Positions 27,358 through 36,426 of a stretch of 64,000 nucleotides of DNA are shown piece by piece. The notes under the pieces are model-generated. The model was not told the DNA's origin and ran no database searches. It saw only the letters and a program-made list of their open reading frames with translations. The DNA lies in the NCBI RefSeq assembly GCF_029278605.1, contig NZ_CP119572.1, forward strand, positions 2,046,001-2,110,000, given 5' to 3'. Numbering within the stretch: the first letter of the stretch is position 1; the number at the start of each line of letters is the position of its first letter. Source of the stretch: Cupriavidus sp. WKF15. GTDB taxonomy: Bacteria > Pseudomonadota > Gammaproteobacteria > Burkholderiales > Burkholderiaceae. The position numbers were made by a program, and so were the translations under genes.

Positions 27358-28386
27358 TTAGCGCTTGGCGATCGAGGCTTCCGCCTTGGTCACCAGGTCC
27401 GCGCCAATCTGCTTCTTCCACTTGTCGTAGACCTTGGCGGTCGCCTTGCGGAAGGCATCGTGCTCGGCCGGGGTCAGGTGCGTGACCTTGACGCCATGAC
27501 CTTCCATGTCCTTCCACGCCGGCGCGCCCGGCTCGGCCAGGCCCTTGCGGGCCAGCGCGATTTCCTGCTTGCCGGCGTCGATGGCGGCTTGCCTGACGAT
27601 CTCGCGGTCAGCCGGCGTCCAGCTTTCCCAGATCTGCTTGTTGACCACGAAGATCAGCGGGTCGGCCACATAGCCCCAGGTGGTCACGAACTTCTGGCCC
27701 ACCGTGTACAGCTTGGCCGCCGCGAACACCGACTGCGGGTTTTCCTGGCCATCCACGGCGCCCGAGGCCATGGCCGGCTGCGCATCGGCCCAGCTCATCT
27801 GGGTCGGGTTGGCGCCCAGCGCGTTGAAGGTCTCGATGTACAGCGGCGAACCTACCACGCGCAGCTTCATGCCCTTGAGGTCGTCCGGCTTGCGGATTTC
27901 CTTCTTGGAATTGGAGACCTCGCGGAAACCGTTCTCGCCCCAGGCCAGCGGCACCACGCCGGCCTTTTCCAGCGTCGTGAAGATCTGCTTGCCGACTTCG
28001 CCCTGGGTCAGGGCATCGAGCGCCTTGTAGTCGGGCATCAGGAACGGCAGCGAGAACAGGTTCAGTTCCTTGACCTGCGGCGACCAGTTGATGGTCGAGC
28101 CCACGGCCATGTCGATCACGCCCTGGCGGATCGCCGAGAACTCGCGCGTCTGGTCGCCGGCCACCAGCGAGGTACCAGGGTACAGCTTGATGTTGATGCG
28201 GCCGTTGGTGCGCTGCTTGACCAGGTCAGCCCAGATCTCGCCGCCCTTGCCCCATGGGAAGGCCGGGCCGAGCACCAGCGACATCTTGTACTCCGGCTTG
28301 TAGGTCTGGGCCATGGTGGCAGCGGGCGCAAAGGCGGAGGCAGCGATCGTGGCAGCGATCGACAGCATCAGGGCACGGCGTTTCAT
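27358..28386 (-). CDS. dctP: TRAP transporter solute receptor, DctP family
   Basis: A 342-residue periplasmic receptor. A signal peptide (MKRRALMLSIAATIAASAFAPAATMAQ) is followed by the DctP/TRAP fold, with RVVGSPLYIETFNALGANPTQMSWADA holding the conserved Arg that contacts a substrate carboxylate. DGQENPQSVFAAAKLY is also typical. GAGGAGAG precedes ATG 28386. With the DctM and DctQ genes upstream on the same strand it forms a complete TRAP importer for an organic acid. The ligand is not known; nearby CoA-transferase and thioesterase genes do not define it. Confidence 0.93.
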   Translation of the reverse strand: MKRRALMLSIAATIAASAFAPAATMAQTYKPEYKMSLVLGPAFPWGKGGEIWADLVKQRTNGRINIKLYPGTSLVAGDQTREFSAIRQGVIDMAVGSTINWSPQVKELNLFSLPFLMPDYKALDALTQGEVGKQIFTTLEKAGVVPLAWGENGFREVSNSKKEIRKPDDLKGMKLRVVGSPLYIETFNALGANPTQMSWADAQPAMASGAVDGQENPQSVFAAAKLYTVGQKFVTTWGYVADPLIFVVNKQIWESWTPADREIVRQAAIDAGKQEIALARKGLAEPGAPAWKDMEGHGVKVTHLTPAEHDAFRKATAKVYDKWKKQIGADLVTKAEASIAKR

Positions 28387-28446
28387 CAGGTCTCTCCTCT
28401 TGGGAATCGTTGCTTGTTGTTTGTCGCAGGTTTGTCGTAGCAAAAA

Positions 28447-29751
28447 TCAGTAGCCCAGGTAGTCCGGCAGCCAGGTGGCCAGCGGCGGGTAGGCCAGCAC
28501 CATCAGCATGGCGATGAACATCGCCAGCAGCATCCAGATCACCCAGGGCACGGTCTCTTCCATGCGCACACGGGCAATCCGGCACGACACCATCAGGTTC
28601 ACGGCCAGTGGCGGCGTGAACTGGCCCAACGCCACCTTCAGCGTCAGCACCACGCCGAACCATACCGGGTTCCAGTGGAAGGCGTTGGCGATCGGCAGCA
28701 GCAGCGGCACGAAGATCAGGAAGATCGAGATGCCATCGAGGAACATGCCCACCGTCATCAGCAGCAGCACGATCAGCGCCAGCACGCCATATTCGCCCAG
28801 CCCGGAGTTGGCGATGGCGTTCGCGAGCGGATCGATCACCCCCAGTGTGGAGAGCGCATAAGCGAAGATGCCCGCCAGCGCGACCACCAGCAGGATCACA
28901 GCCGAGGTCTCGGCCGCCTCCTGGAAGATCACGAACAGGTCCTTCATGCCGATGCTGCGGTAGATCACCATGCCCACGAACAGGCCGTAGACCACCGCCA
29001 CCACCGCGGCCTCGGTCGGCGTGAACCAGCCGGCGCGCATGCCGCCCAGGATCAGGAACGGCGCCACCAGGCCCCAGGCCGCCTCGCGCAGGCTCTTCCA
29101 GAACGGCGGGCGCGGCAGCGCGGCTTCGATCGCGCCCATATTGTGCTTGCGTGCGAGCCACACCGCCGGCACGATCAGCGCCACGCCGGCCAGCACGCCA
29201 GGGACCATGCCGGCCGCGAACAGCGCCGGCACCGAGGCGCCCGGCACCAGCACGCTGTAGATGATGAAGGCCACCGAGGGCGGGATCAGGATATCGGTCG
29301 CCGCGGCCGCGCCAACCACCGCCGCGCTGTATGAGCCCGGATAGCCGGCCCGCGACATCGCCGCGATCATCACGCCGCCGACCGCCGCCGCGTTGGCGGG
29401 ACCAGAGCCCGAAATGCCACCCAGAAACATCGCCACCAGGATCGCCACCAGCGGCAGCATGCCCGGACCGCGGCCGACGATGGCGATGGCGAACGTCACC
29501 AGCCGCTGCGCCACGCCGGAGCGATCGAAAATCGAGCCGACCAGCACGAACATGGGGATGGCCAGCAGCGGATACTTGGCCAGGCCCGCGTAGAAGTTCT
29601 GCGGCACGGCCAGCAGGCCGAACATCTGGGTATCGAGATTGGACAGGCCGATGGCAACCAGGCCGCCCAGCCCCAGCGACACGCCGATGGGCACGCCCAG
29701 CAGCATCAGGCCGATAAAGACCACGAACAGGATGATGGCGATCAGCGTCAT
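28447..29751 (-). CDS. dctM: TRAP transporter large membrane subunit, DctM family
   Basis: A 434-residue membrane protein with about 12 hydrophobic segments, the sodium-driven channel subunit of the TRAP importer. It has FLGGISGSGPANAAAVGGVMI and VPGVLAGVALIVPAVW as typical loops. The start ATG 29751 overlaps the stop of dctQ in an ATGA, so the two are translationally coupled. Confidence 0.95.
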   Translation of the reverse strand: MTLIAIILFVVFIGLMLLGVPIGVSLGLGGLVAIGLSNLDTQMFGLLAVPQNFYAGLAKYPLLAIPMFVLVGSIFDRSGVAQRLVTFAIAIVGRGPGMLPLVAILVAMFLGGISGSGPANAAAVGGVMIAAMSRAGYPGSYSAAVVGAAAATDILIPPSVAFIIYSVLVPGASVPALFAAGMVPGVLAGVALIVPAVWLARKHNMGAIEAALPRPPFWKSLREAAWGLVAPFLILGGMRAGWFTPTEAAVVAVVYGLFVGMVIYRSIGMKDLFVIFQEAAETSAVILLVVALAGIFAYALSTLGVIDPLANAIANSGLGEYGVLALIVLLLMTVGMFLDGISIFLIFVPLLLPIANAFHWNPVWFGVVLTLKVALGQFTPPLAVNLMVSCRIARVRMEETVPWVIWMLLAMFIAMLMVLAYPPLATWLPDYLGY

Positions 29752-30350
29752 TGCACTTGCCCCACCTGTTCGTTGCGGGCGGCATGCAGCGCCTTGAGCG
29801 CGCGCACATTGCGCGCCATCAGCCCGAACGCGCGCAGCGCGATCCCCGCCGACAGCACGGGCAGCCAGACCGAATACCACCAACTCGGCACGCCGATGCC
29901 CGGCGAGGTTTCGCCGAAGGTGTACTCATCCCACGTAATGCGGGCGCCCAATATGGCCAGCGCGATGAACATCACGGCGACGGCCAGCGCCGACAGGATG
30001 GCCAGCCGCTTCTGCCGCGCCTGGCTGCCGCGCTCGAAGAAGAATTCGATGCGGATATTGCGGTCGCGCGCCACGGCCGCGCTGCCGGCGACGAGCGCCA
30101 GCACGATCATCAGGAAAACCGAAAATTCCTCGGTCCAGGCAAAGGACTCGTCGGTGAAGTAGCGGACCACCACGTTGGCGAAGGTGATGCAGACCAGCAG
30201 CACCATCACGATCACGCCGATCCAGTCCTCGACGCGGGGCGAAACCCGGAATTCGGCGTCCTGCGCCTCGTCTGCCGCCTGCGGGATGACCGCGGAATCG
30301 ACGACGTGTTGCGGCACGGCGTCGCGCCGTGCCTGCTCTTGTTGCTCCAT
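29748..30350 (-). CDS. dctQ: TRAP transporter small membrane subunit, DctQ family
   Basis: A small membrane protein with four membrane segments. The WTEEFSVFLMIVLALVAGSAAVARDRNIRIEFF block is the DctQ signature. The first 45 or so residues are hydrophilic and acidic, longer than in most members. The start is unclear. ATG 30350 directly follows GGGGAG, which is too close for a good ribosome site, and a GTG 42 bases upstream is also open. It pairs with DctM in the membrane. Confidence 0.9.
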   Translation of the reverse strand: MEQQEQARRDAVPQHVVDSAVIPQAADEAQDAEFRVSPRVEDWIGVIVMVLLVCITFANVVVRYFTDESFAWTEEFSVFLMIVLALVAGSAAVARDRNIRIEFFFERGSQARQKRLAILSALAVAVMFIALAILGARITWDEYTFGETSPGIGVPSWWYSVWLPVLSAGIALRAFGLMARNVRALKALHAARNEQVGQVQ

Positions 30351-30618
30351 CTCCCCGGCCTCCGGTCCGGGCTGCTCGGGCCAGACGGCCACCGCAGCTT
30401 ATTTGTATGTAAAGACTTAATCAGAAAACATGGCGGATTATGCCAAGACTGGCCCGCGCTTTGTCGGGTTTTATTGCCACGGGTATGGAAGCCGCGCTCG
30501 AATATCGCCCAGGGGGACCGGATAAGCCCTGGATAATCGAAACCCTTTCACTGCCCTTCGGCTTTTGGCCGAGGGCAGCGCAGCCGCAGTGCAGCGGCAG
30601 TGCGGCGCCTGGGCGCGC

Positions 30619-31404
30619 TCAGACCATGCCGTCGTCGGCGGTGATCACGGCGCCGTTGATGAACTGCGACTGGTCCGAAGACAGCAGCAACAGCAGGCCG
30701 TCGAGATCTTCGGGCTTGCCCAGGCGCTTGCGCGGCAGCATCTGGATCAGTTTCTGGCCGGCATCGGTGTCCCAGTGGTGGTGGTTGATGTCGGTATCGA
30801 TATAGCCGGGGCAGATCGCGTTGACATTGATGCCATGGCGCGCCCATTCGAGCGCCATGGCCTTGGTCATATGCACCACCGCCGCCTTGCTCATGCAGTA
30901 GATGCCGATCTGCGACAACACCTTCAGGCCCGCCACCGAGGCGACATTGATGATGCGCGCCTGCGGCAGCGGGTTGCCGTTCTTCTCGGCACCCTTGGCA
31001 CGCGCCATCATGCGCTTGGCCACTTCCTGAGCGACGAAGAAAGCGCCGCGGGTGTTGGTGTTGAAGACGAAATCGAAGTCTTCGGCGGTGACATCCGTCA
31101 GCTTCTGCGTCGTGGAGACACCGGAATTATTGACGAGGATATCGATGGCGCCCGCTTCGGTTTCCGCATGTGCCACGGCCGCCCGGATGCTGGCCGGATC
31201 GGTCACGTCCAGGCGCACCACATGGGCGCTGCCGCCATCGGCCTCGATCGATGCGCGCAGCTCCTTCAGGCGTTCCGTGCGGCGCGAAGCCAGCACCACC
31301 TTGGCGCCGGCGGCGGCAAGAACGGTTGCAAAACGCGAGCCCAGCCCGCTCGAGGCACCGGTCACGAGCGCGACCTTGCCTTCCAGATTGATCGACAAAC
31401 CCAT
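30619..31404 (-). CDS. SDR family oxidoreductase
   Basis: A 261-residue classical short-chain dehydrogenase with TGASSGLG (residues 15-22), NNSG near 92-95, catalytic Ser156, Tyr169 and Lys173 (YCMSK), and the C-terminal IDTDINHHHWDTDAGQK and GAVITADDGM blocks. Arg41-Arg42 after the second strand suggests NADP rather than NAD. The substrate is unknown; its position divergent from ETF-QO fits a fatty-acid or acyl-CoA related role, by inference. A bulged GC-rich hairpin lies at 30551-30578 downstream of the stop but lacks a T-run. Confidence 0.88.
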   Translation of the reverse strand: MGLSINLEGKVALVTGASSGLGSRFATVLAAAGAKVVLASRRTERLKELRASIEADGGSAHVVRLDVTDPASIRAAVAHAETEAGAIDILVNNSGVSTTQKLTDVTAEDFDFVFNTNTRGAFFVAQEVAKRMMARAKGAEKNGNPLPQARIINVASVAGLKVLSQIGIYCMSKAAVVHMTKAMALEWARHGINVNAICPGYIDTDINHHHWDTDAGQKLIQMLPRKRLGKPEDLDGLLLLLSSDQSQFINGAVITADDGMV

Positions 31405-31705
31405 ATCTACCCCGCGTGCTGGCCTGACCGTAGACCGTGGTGACCGTGTGGCGTACCCTGCCTAATGAGGACTGGAAGGCAGAATACCAAAAAAAAGAAC
31501 GACCGTTCCAAAAAAATCCTTGCCTGAGGGTGACGAGTCCCGGACAATGCCGGAGATTCTAAGAACTTGGCCCGTAAAGGGAAAGAGGGAAAACGCGCGG
31601 AACTGCGTGTCCTGGCGTCCTTTGCAAGCAGCCGGTTCCATACGAACAGACAAGGCAGTTTCCACAATTGCAGGCAAGGCGCCAAGAAACAGAGGGTTAG
31701 AGACA
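31405..31705. other. Divergent SDR/etfD regulatory region
   Basis: This 301-base region holds promoters for two divergent genes. Its centre (31488-31516) is A-rich and contains the palindrome described separately at 31497-31508. Beyond that I see no further structure. Confidence 0.4.
31497..31508. promoter_or_regulatory. Candidate operator GAACG-AC-CGTTC
   Basis: A perfect 5+2+5 inverted repeat flanked on both sides by A-runs. The ACG-N2-CGT core resembles sites of TetR-type regulators, some of which control fatty-acid genes, but no such regulator is encoded next to it. Confidence 0.45.
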
Positions 31706-33394
31706 ATGGATCAGCAGCAACTCCTGGAGCAGTTCGGGCCACGCGAGGCCATGGAATACGATGTGGTCATCGTCGGCGGCGGCCCCGCCGGCCTGGCCAC
31801 GGCCATCCGCCTGAAGCAACTTGCGCAGGAGAAAGGCAACGACGTCAACGTGTGCGTGCTCGAGAAGGGCTCCGAGCCTGGCGCGCACATCCTGTCGGGC
31901 GCCATCATGGACCCGCGCGCGCTCAATGAACTGTTCCCGGACTGGAAGGAACTGGGCGCGCCGCTGAACCAGCCTGTCACCGAGGACAAGTTCCTGTTCC
32001 TCAACGAATCGGGCTCCAAGGGCACCCCGAACGCGCTGTTGCCGGAATGCTTCCACAACCACGGCAACTACATTGTCAGCCTGTCCAACGTCACGCGCTG
32101 GCTCGGCCAGCAGGCCGAAGCGCTCGGCGTGGAAATCTTCCCCGGCTTCCCGGCCGCCGAAGTGCTCTACAACGAAGACGGCTCGGTCAAGGGCGTGGCG
32201 ACCGGCAATATGGGCATCGGCAAGGACGGCGAGCCCACCGATAACTTCCAGCTCGGCATGGAACTGCATGCCAAGTACACCATCTTCGCCGAAGGCGCGC
32301 GCGGCCACCTCGGCAAGCAGCTGATCGCGAAGTACAAGCTCGACACCGGCAAGGATCCGCAGAGCTACGGCATCGGCATCAAGGAACTGTGGGAGATCGA
32401 CCCGGCCAAGCACCAGCCCGGCCTGGTGGTCCACACGGCCGGCTGGCCGCTGGATCCGGCGACCTACGGCGGCTCCTTCCTGTACCACATGGAAGACAAC
32501 AAGGTCGCGGTCGGCTTCGTCGTCGGCCTGGACTACACCAATCCGTGGCTGTCCCCGTTCGAGGAATTCCAGCGCTTCAAGACGCATCCGGAGATCCGCA
32601 AGTACTTCGAAGGCGGCAAGCGCCTCAGCTACGGCGCGCGCGCCATCACCGCCGGCGGCCTGCTGTCGCTGCCCAAGACCGTGTTCCCGGGCGGCGCGCT
32701 GGTCGGCTGCGACGCCGGCTACCTGAACGCCTCGCGCATCAAGGGCAGCCACGCCGCCATCAAGACCGGCATGCTGGCCGCCGAAGCCGCCTATGACGCG
32801 CTGCAGGCCGGCCGCCAGGGCGACGAGCTGAGCGCCTACCCGGCTGCCTTCGAACAGAGCTGGCTGTACAAGGAATTGCTGCAGGCCAAGAACTTCAAGC
32901 AGTGGTTCAAGAAGGGCCGCACCACGGCCACGCTGATGACCGGCATCGAGCAGTGGCTGCTGCCGAAGCTCGGCATCCGCAACCCGCCCTGGACCATCCA
33001 CCGCACCAAGCCCGACCACGTCTACCTGAAGCCGGCGGCCGAGTGCGAGAAGATCGTCTACCCGAAGCCGGATGGCAAGCTGACCTTCGACCGCCTGAGC
33101 TCGGTGTTCATCAGCAACACCAACCACGAAGAGAACCAGCCGGCCCACCTGACGCTGAAGGACGCCAGCGTGCCGGTCAACGTCAACTGGGAAAAGTTCG
33201 CCGGCCCCGAAAGCCGCTACTGCCCGGCCGGCGTGTACGAGTTCGTGCAGGACGAGACCTCGGGCAAGGAACGCCTGCAGATCAATGCGCAGAACTGCGT
33301 GCACTGCAAGACCTGCGACATCAAGGACCCGACGCAGAATATCGTGTGGGTCACGCCGGAAGGCGGCGGCGGTCCGAACTACGTGAACATGTAA
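31706..33394 (+). CDS. etfD: Electron transfer flavoprotein-ubiquinone oxidoreductase
   Basis: A 562-residue inner-membrane-associated flavoprotein that passes electrons from ETF (fed by acyl-CoA dehydrogenases) to ubiquinone. It has the N-terminal FAD motif VVIVGGGPAGLATAIRL, the GAHILSGAIMDPRALNELFP segment, and a C-terminal 4Fe-4S domain with Cys near 506, 531, 534 and 537 (NCVHCKTCDIKDP). FAEGARGHLGKQL and the GLLSLPKTVFPGGALVGCDAGYLN stretch are family-typical. The start ATG 31706 gives normal length. A longer open frame upstream runs through the regulatory region. Confidence 0.97.
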   Translation: MDQQQLLEQFGPREAMEYDVVIVGGGPAGLATAIRLKQLAQEKGNDVNVCVLEKGSEPGAHILSGAIMDPRALNELFPDWKELGAPLNQPVTEDKFLFLNESGSKGTPNALLPECFHNHGNYIVSLSNVTRWLGQQAEALGVEIFPGFPAAEVLYNEDGSVKGVATGNMGIGKDGEPTDNFQLGMELHAKYTIFAEGARGHLGKQLIAKYKLDTGKDPQSYGIGIKELWEIDPAKHQPGLVVHTAGWPLDPATYGGSFLYHMEDNKVAVGFVVGLDYTNPWLSPFEEFQRFKTHPEIRKYFEGGKRLSYGARAITAGGLLSLPKTVFPGGALVGCDAGYLNASRIKGSHAAIKTGMLAAEAAYDALQAGRQGDELSAYPAAFEQSWLYKELLQAKNFKQWFKKGRTTATLMTGIEQWLLPKLGIRNPPWTIHRTKPDHVYLKPAAECEKIVYPKPDGKLTFDRLSSVFISNTNHEENQPAHLTLKDASVPVNVNWEKFAGPESRYCPAGVYEFVQDETSGKERLQINAQNCVHCKTCDIKDPTQNIVWVTPEGGGGPNYVNM

Positions 33395-33429
33395 GAGACC
33401 TGCCCGGCCATGCGCCGGGCCGCCATGCA

Positions 33430-33457
33430 AAAGAGGCACCTTCGGGTGCCTCTTTTG
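33430..33457 (+). terminator. Terminator after etfD
   Basis: A 12-bp stem (AAAAGAGGCACC with complement GGTGCCTCTTTT) around TTCG, ending in TTTTG. It may also serve the convergent PilZ gene. Confidence 0.93.
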
Positions 33458-33487
33458 TTTGGTTTGAAGTGGAAAAACAGCGCCGCC

Positions 33488-34360
33488 CTAGACCGACAGG
33501 CCGCTGCCAAGCAGCAGTTGCTCGTAGATGAAGCACTGCAGCAGCGTCATCTCGCGCTCGCCGAGGACGTCGAAGGCAATGCCGAACGCCGGGTAGTCGG
33601 CATCCCCATGACCTTCGGCCACGACCAGGGCATCCGCAAGGATTTCGCTGTCGATCGACGCGGTGCGCAAGCGAAAGCGCAGCTGAACCCGGCTGCCGAC
33701 GGCGGGTGCCGGCCCGGATGCCTGTACCAGCGCCCCGCCCGTACTGAGATCCGACACCATCACCAGGCGCGCGGCGCCGTTCGCGAGATCCACGGAAAAC
33801 GTGTCGTGATCGCCGTCCTGCGACTGCGTCATGTAGGCGGCGAGCCGGGTTGGCACGCGCGCAGCCTTGCGCACCGGCATCTGGTCGAGCTGCGCCGGTG
33901 CCGACAGCACCAGGTAGCGGAACGGACTGCGGCACACCGCCGTGACGGTCGACGTAAAGCTATGGATGACACGCCCCGAGAAGCCGCGCAGCAGCAGCGT
34001 GTCGCCGGCCTGCACCACCAAGTCACGGCCACCCAGCTGCGGCCACGTCACAAACAGGCCCTGGTCGACGAAGCCGATCAGGCGGCTGGCCGCAGCGCGG
34101 CCGCTGTCCCCCGGCTGCTTGACGTGCAGCAGCGTCCCGACCTGCAGGCCCAGCGGCCCCGGCGGCGGCAGATCGGCCGGGGGATGCTCGCCCGAATCGG
34201 CCTCCTGGCGGCACAGCAGGCCATGGCGGAACACCAGTGCCAGGTCCCGGACATCGGGGATGACGTTGCCGCTGCCCAGCACGAGATTGCCTTCGCCATC
34301 CAGCAGCGACCAGGGCAACGGCGCCCCCACGGGAAGATCGTTGGGAGAGAGATCGATCAT
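33488..34360 (-). CDS. YcgR-type PilZ domain protein (flagellar brake)
   Basis: A 290-residue two-domain protein. The N-terminal domain (about 1-155) is a split-barrel of the YcgR type. The C-terminal PilZ domain carries the c-di-GMP contacts: RKAAR (Arg164, Arg168) and DLSTGG (Asp204, Ser206, Gly208). Such proteins slow flagellar motors when c-di-GMP is high. ATG 34360 is preferred because the N-terminal domain starts there; its ribosome site is weak. It is alone, convergent with etfD. Confidence 0.88.
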   Translation of the reverse strand: MIDLSPNDLPVGAPLPWSLLDGEGNLVLGSGNVIPDVRDLALVFRHGLLCRQEADSGEHPPADLPPPGPLGLQVGTLLHVKQPGDSGRAAASRLIGFVDQGLFVTWPQLGGRDLVVQAGDTLLLRGFSGRVIHSFTSTVTAVCRSPFRYLVLSAPAQLDQMPVRKAARVPTRLAAYMTQSQDGDHDTFSVDLANGAARLVMVSDLSTGGALVQASGPAPAVGSRVQLRFRLRTASIDSEILADALVVAEGHGDADYPAFGIAFDVLGEREMTLLQCFIYEQLLLGSGLSV

Positions 34361-34532
34361 GATTGTTCCGGCATGCAATGTGGCCAGGGACTGGCCAGGG
34401 ATCTGACGCCCGCCCATTGAGCAGCGTTCGTCACCCGATTCATATCGACCGATATCCGGAAAGATTGAGCCGATTTTTCAGATGGCCCACCCCTTGACGG
34501 CGGCACCGGTGATCGGCAATATTCGCCATAAT

Positions 34533-34543
34533 CTGTCTGACAG
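34533..34543 (+). promoter_or_regulatory. Candidate operator CTGTC-T-GACAG before the FadR-type gene
   Basis: A perfect 11-bp palindrome directly after a -10-like CATAAT (34527-34532) and 13 bases before ATG 34557. This is a natural place for autorepression by the GntR/FadR-type protein encoded next. Confidence 0.5.
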
Positions 34544-34556
34544 CCTGACATCTATC

Positions 34557-35267
34557 ATGGTGGACATCCTTCAACGCCCGGCCTCGCTGGCCAACCGCAT
34601 CGCCCAGTCGCTGCGCGAAGAGATTGCCGCGGGCCGGTTCTCCGCCGGTGCGCGGCTGCCTGCCGAGTCCGCGCTCGCCACCACGTTTGGCGTCAGCCGC
34701 CCGATCGTGCGCGAGGCCATCGCCCTGCTGAAGGCGGACGGGATCCTGGTGACGCGCAAAGGCGCCGGCGCCTACGTCTCGGACACGCCGGGCGGGCAGG
34801 CGTGGCGTGTCGCGAGCGCCCCGGACGGCGGCCCCAGCCTGCCCCAGTTGTTCGAACTGCGCATGGTGGTGGAAACCGCCTGTGCCGAAATGGCGGCGGC
34901 GCGCCGTACCGACGCCGACCTGCGGCAGATTCGCGCGGCCCTTGCCGCCATGCAGGATCACGCCGCGGACTTCGCTGCCGCGGCCGCCGCCGATATCGCT
35001 TTCCACCACGCGATTGCCCAGGCCGCGCACAACCCCTGCTTCACCGGGCTTACCGATTTCGTGAGCCAGCAGATGCTGGCCGCGCGCCAGCGCGCCTGGG
35101 AAAACACGGCCCGGTTGCGGGCAGAAAGCGGCGCCGCGCGGGCCGCGGATCTGGAGCATGCCGCACTGGCGGAAGCGATCGCCAGCGGCAGCCCGGCCGC
35201 CGCGCGGGAAGCAGCGCTTCAGCACCTGAGCGCCGCCGCGCAGCGGCTGGGCCTGCCCCTGGCCTGA
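34557..35267 (+). CDS. GntR-family regulator, FadR subfamily (FCD domain)
   Basis: A 236-residue regulator. The N-terminal winged helix (SLANRIAQSLREEIAAGRFSAGARLPAESALATTFGVSRPIVREAIALLKADGILVTRKGAGAYV) is of GntR type, and the all-helical FCD ligand domain follows (LFELRMVVETACAEMAA, IAFHHAIAQAAHNP with likely metal/ligand His residues). Start is either ATG 34557 or the in-frame ATG 34482; neither has a good ribosome site. I favour 34557, since family members begin close to the first helix and a -10 box lies just before. It likely controls the FAD oxidase gene that starts 52 bases downstream. Confidence 0.88.
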   Translation: MVDILQRPASLANRIAQSLREEIAAGRFSAGARLPAESALATTFGVSRPIVREAIALLKADGILVTRKGAGAYVSDTPGGQAWRVASAPDGGPSLPQLFELRMVVETACAEMAAARRTDADLRQIRAALAAMQDHAADFAAAAAADIAFHHAIAQAAHNPCFTGLTDFVSQQMLAARQRAWENTARLRAESGAARAADLEHAALAEAIASGSPAAAREAALQHLSAAAQRLGLPLA

Positions 35268-35319
35268 ACGTGGCCAAGCGGCAATCGGAAACGGCATCAA
35301 ACTGAACTGAGGAAAGAAG

Positions 35320-36426
35320 ATGGATAACGTGGATTGCGTCGTGATCGGCGCGGGCGTCGTGGGGCTGGCGGTGGCCAGGGCGCTGGCGATGAACGGGCGC
35401 GAAGTCATCATCCTGGAGGCCGAGAACGCCTTTGGCACGATCACCAGCGCGCGCAACAGCGAGGTCATCCACGCCGGGATCTATTACCCGGCCGGCTCGC
35501 TCAAGGCCGAACTGTGCGTGCGCGGCAAGGAAATGCTGTACGAATACTGCGCGTCCCACCATGTCGCGCACCAGCGCTGCGGCAAGCTGATCGTGGCCAC
35601 GAGCGAAACGCAGGTGGCCACGCTGGAAGGCATCCGCGCCAAGGCCGCGGCCAATGGCGTGCATGACCTGCGCTTCCTGACGCGCGCCGAAGCGCAGGCA
35701 CTGGAACCGCAACTGCAGTGCCACGCCGCCCTGCTCTCACCTTCCACCGGCATCATCGACAGTCACGGGCTGATGACCGCCCTGCTCGGCGACGCCGAGA
35801 ACGCCGGCGCGATGCTGGCGGTGCAATCACCGGTGCTGCGCGGTGCGATCACTTCCGCAGGCATCGAACTCGAGGTTGGGAATGAGGATGGCGGCAGCAC
35901 CACGCTGCTGGCGAGGACGGTCGTCAACGCTGCCGGGCTGACCGCGCCAGAGCTGGCGCGACGTCTCGACGGCATGCCGGACGCCTTGATTCCACCGCAG
36001 TACTACGCCAAGGGCTGCTATTTCACGCTGGCCGGCCGCGCGCCGTTCTCGCGGCTGATCTATCCGGTGCCCGAAGCCGCAGGACTTGGCGTCCACCTGA
36101 CGCTGGACATGGGTGGCCAGGCGCGCTTTGGTCCGAACGTGCGCTGGATCGACGAGATCGAATACAGCGTCGACCCCGCCGACGCGGACAGCTTCTACGA
36201 TGAGGTCCGCCGCTATTGGCCGGGCCTTGCCGACAGTGCGCTGCAGCCGGGCTATGCCGGTATCCGGCCAAAGATCAGCGGCCCGCACGAGGTCGCGGCC
36301 GACTTCCGCATCGACGGCCCGGCCGCGCACGGCGTGCCGGGACTGGTTCACCTGTTCGGCATCGAGTCGCCGGGGCTGACCTCGTCGCTGGCCATCGCGG
36401 AACGCGTGGCTGCCGAATTGGCCTGA
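35320..36426 (+). CDS. FAD-dependent oxidoreductase, DAO/L-2-hydroxyglutarate oxidase-like
   Basis: A 368-residue flavoprotein of the DAO superfamily. FAD-binding [17 protein letters not shown] sits at the N-terminus. [63 protein letters not shown] and GYAGIRPKI match the LhgO-like group that oxidises 2-hydroxy acids. The exact substrate is not certain. AGGAAAG lies before ATG 35320. The FadR-type regulator upstream is a likely local controller. Its last 79 bases overlap the convergent MFS gene. Confidence 0.85.
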   Translation: MDNVDCVVIGAGVVGLAVARALAMNGREVIILEAENAFGTITSARNSEVIHAGIYYPAGSLKAELCVRGKEMLYEYCASHHVAHQRCGKLIVATSETQVATLEGIRAKAAANGVHDLRFLTRAEAQALEPQLQCHAALLSPSTGIIDSHGLMTALLGDAENAGAMLAVQSPVLRGAITSAGIELEVGNEDGGSTTLLARTVVNAAGLTAPELARRLDGMPDALIPPQYYAKGCYFTLAGRAPFSRLIYPVPEAAGLGVHLTLDMGGQARFGPNVRWIDEIEYSVDPADADSFYDEVRRYWPGLADSALQPGYAGIRPKISGPHEVAADFRIDGPAAHGVPGLVHLFGIESPGLTSSLAIAERVAAELA

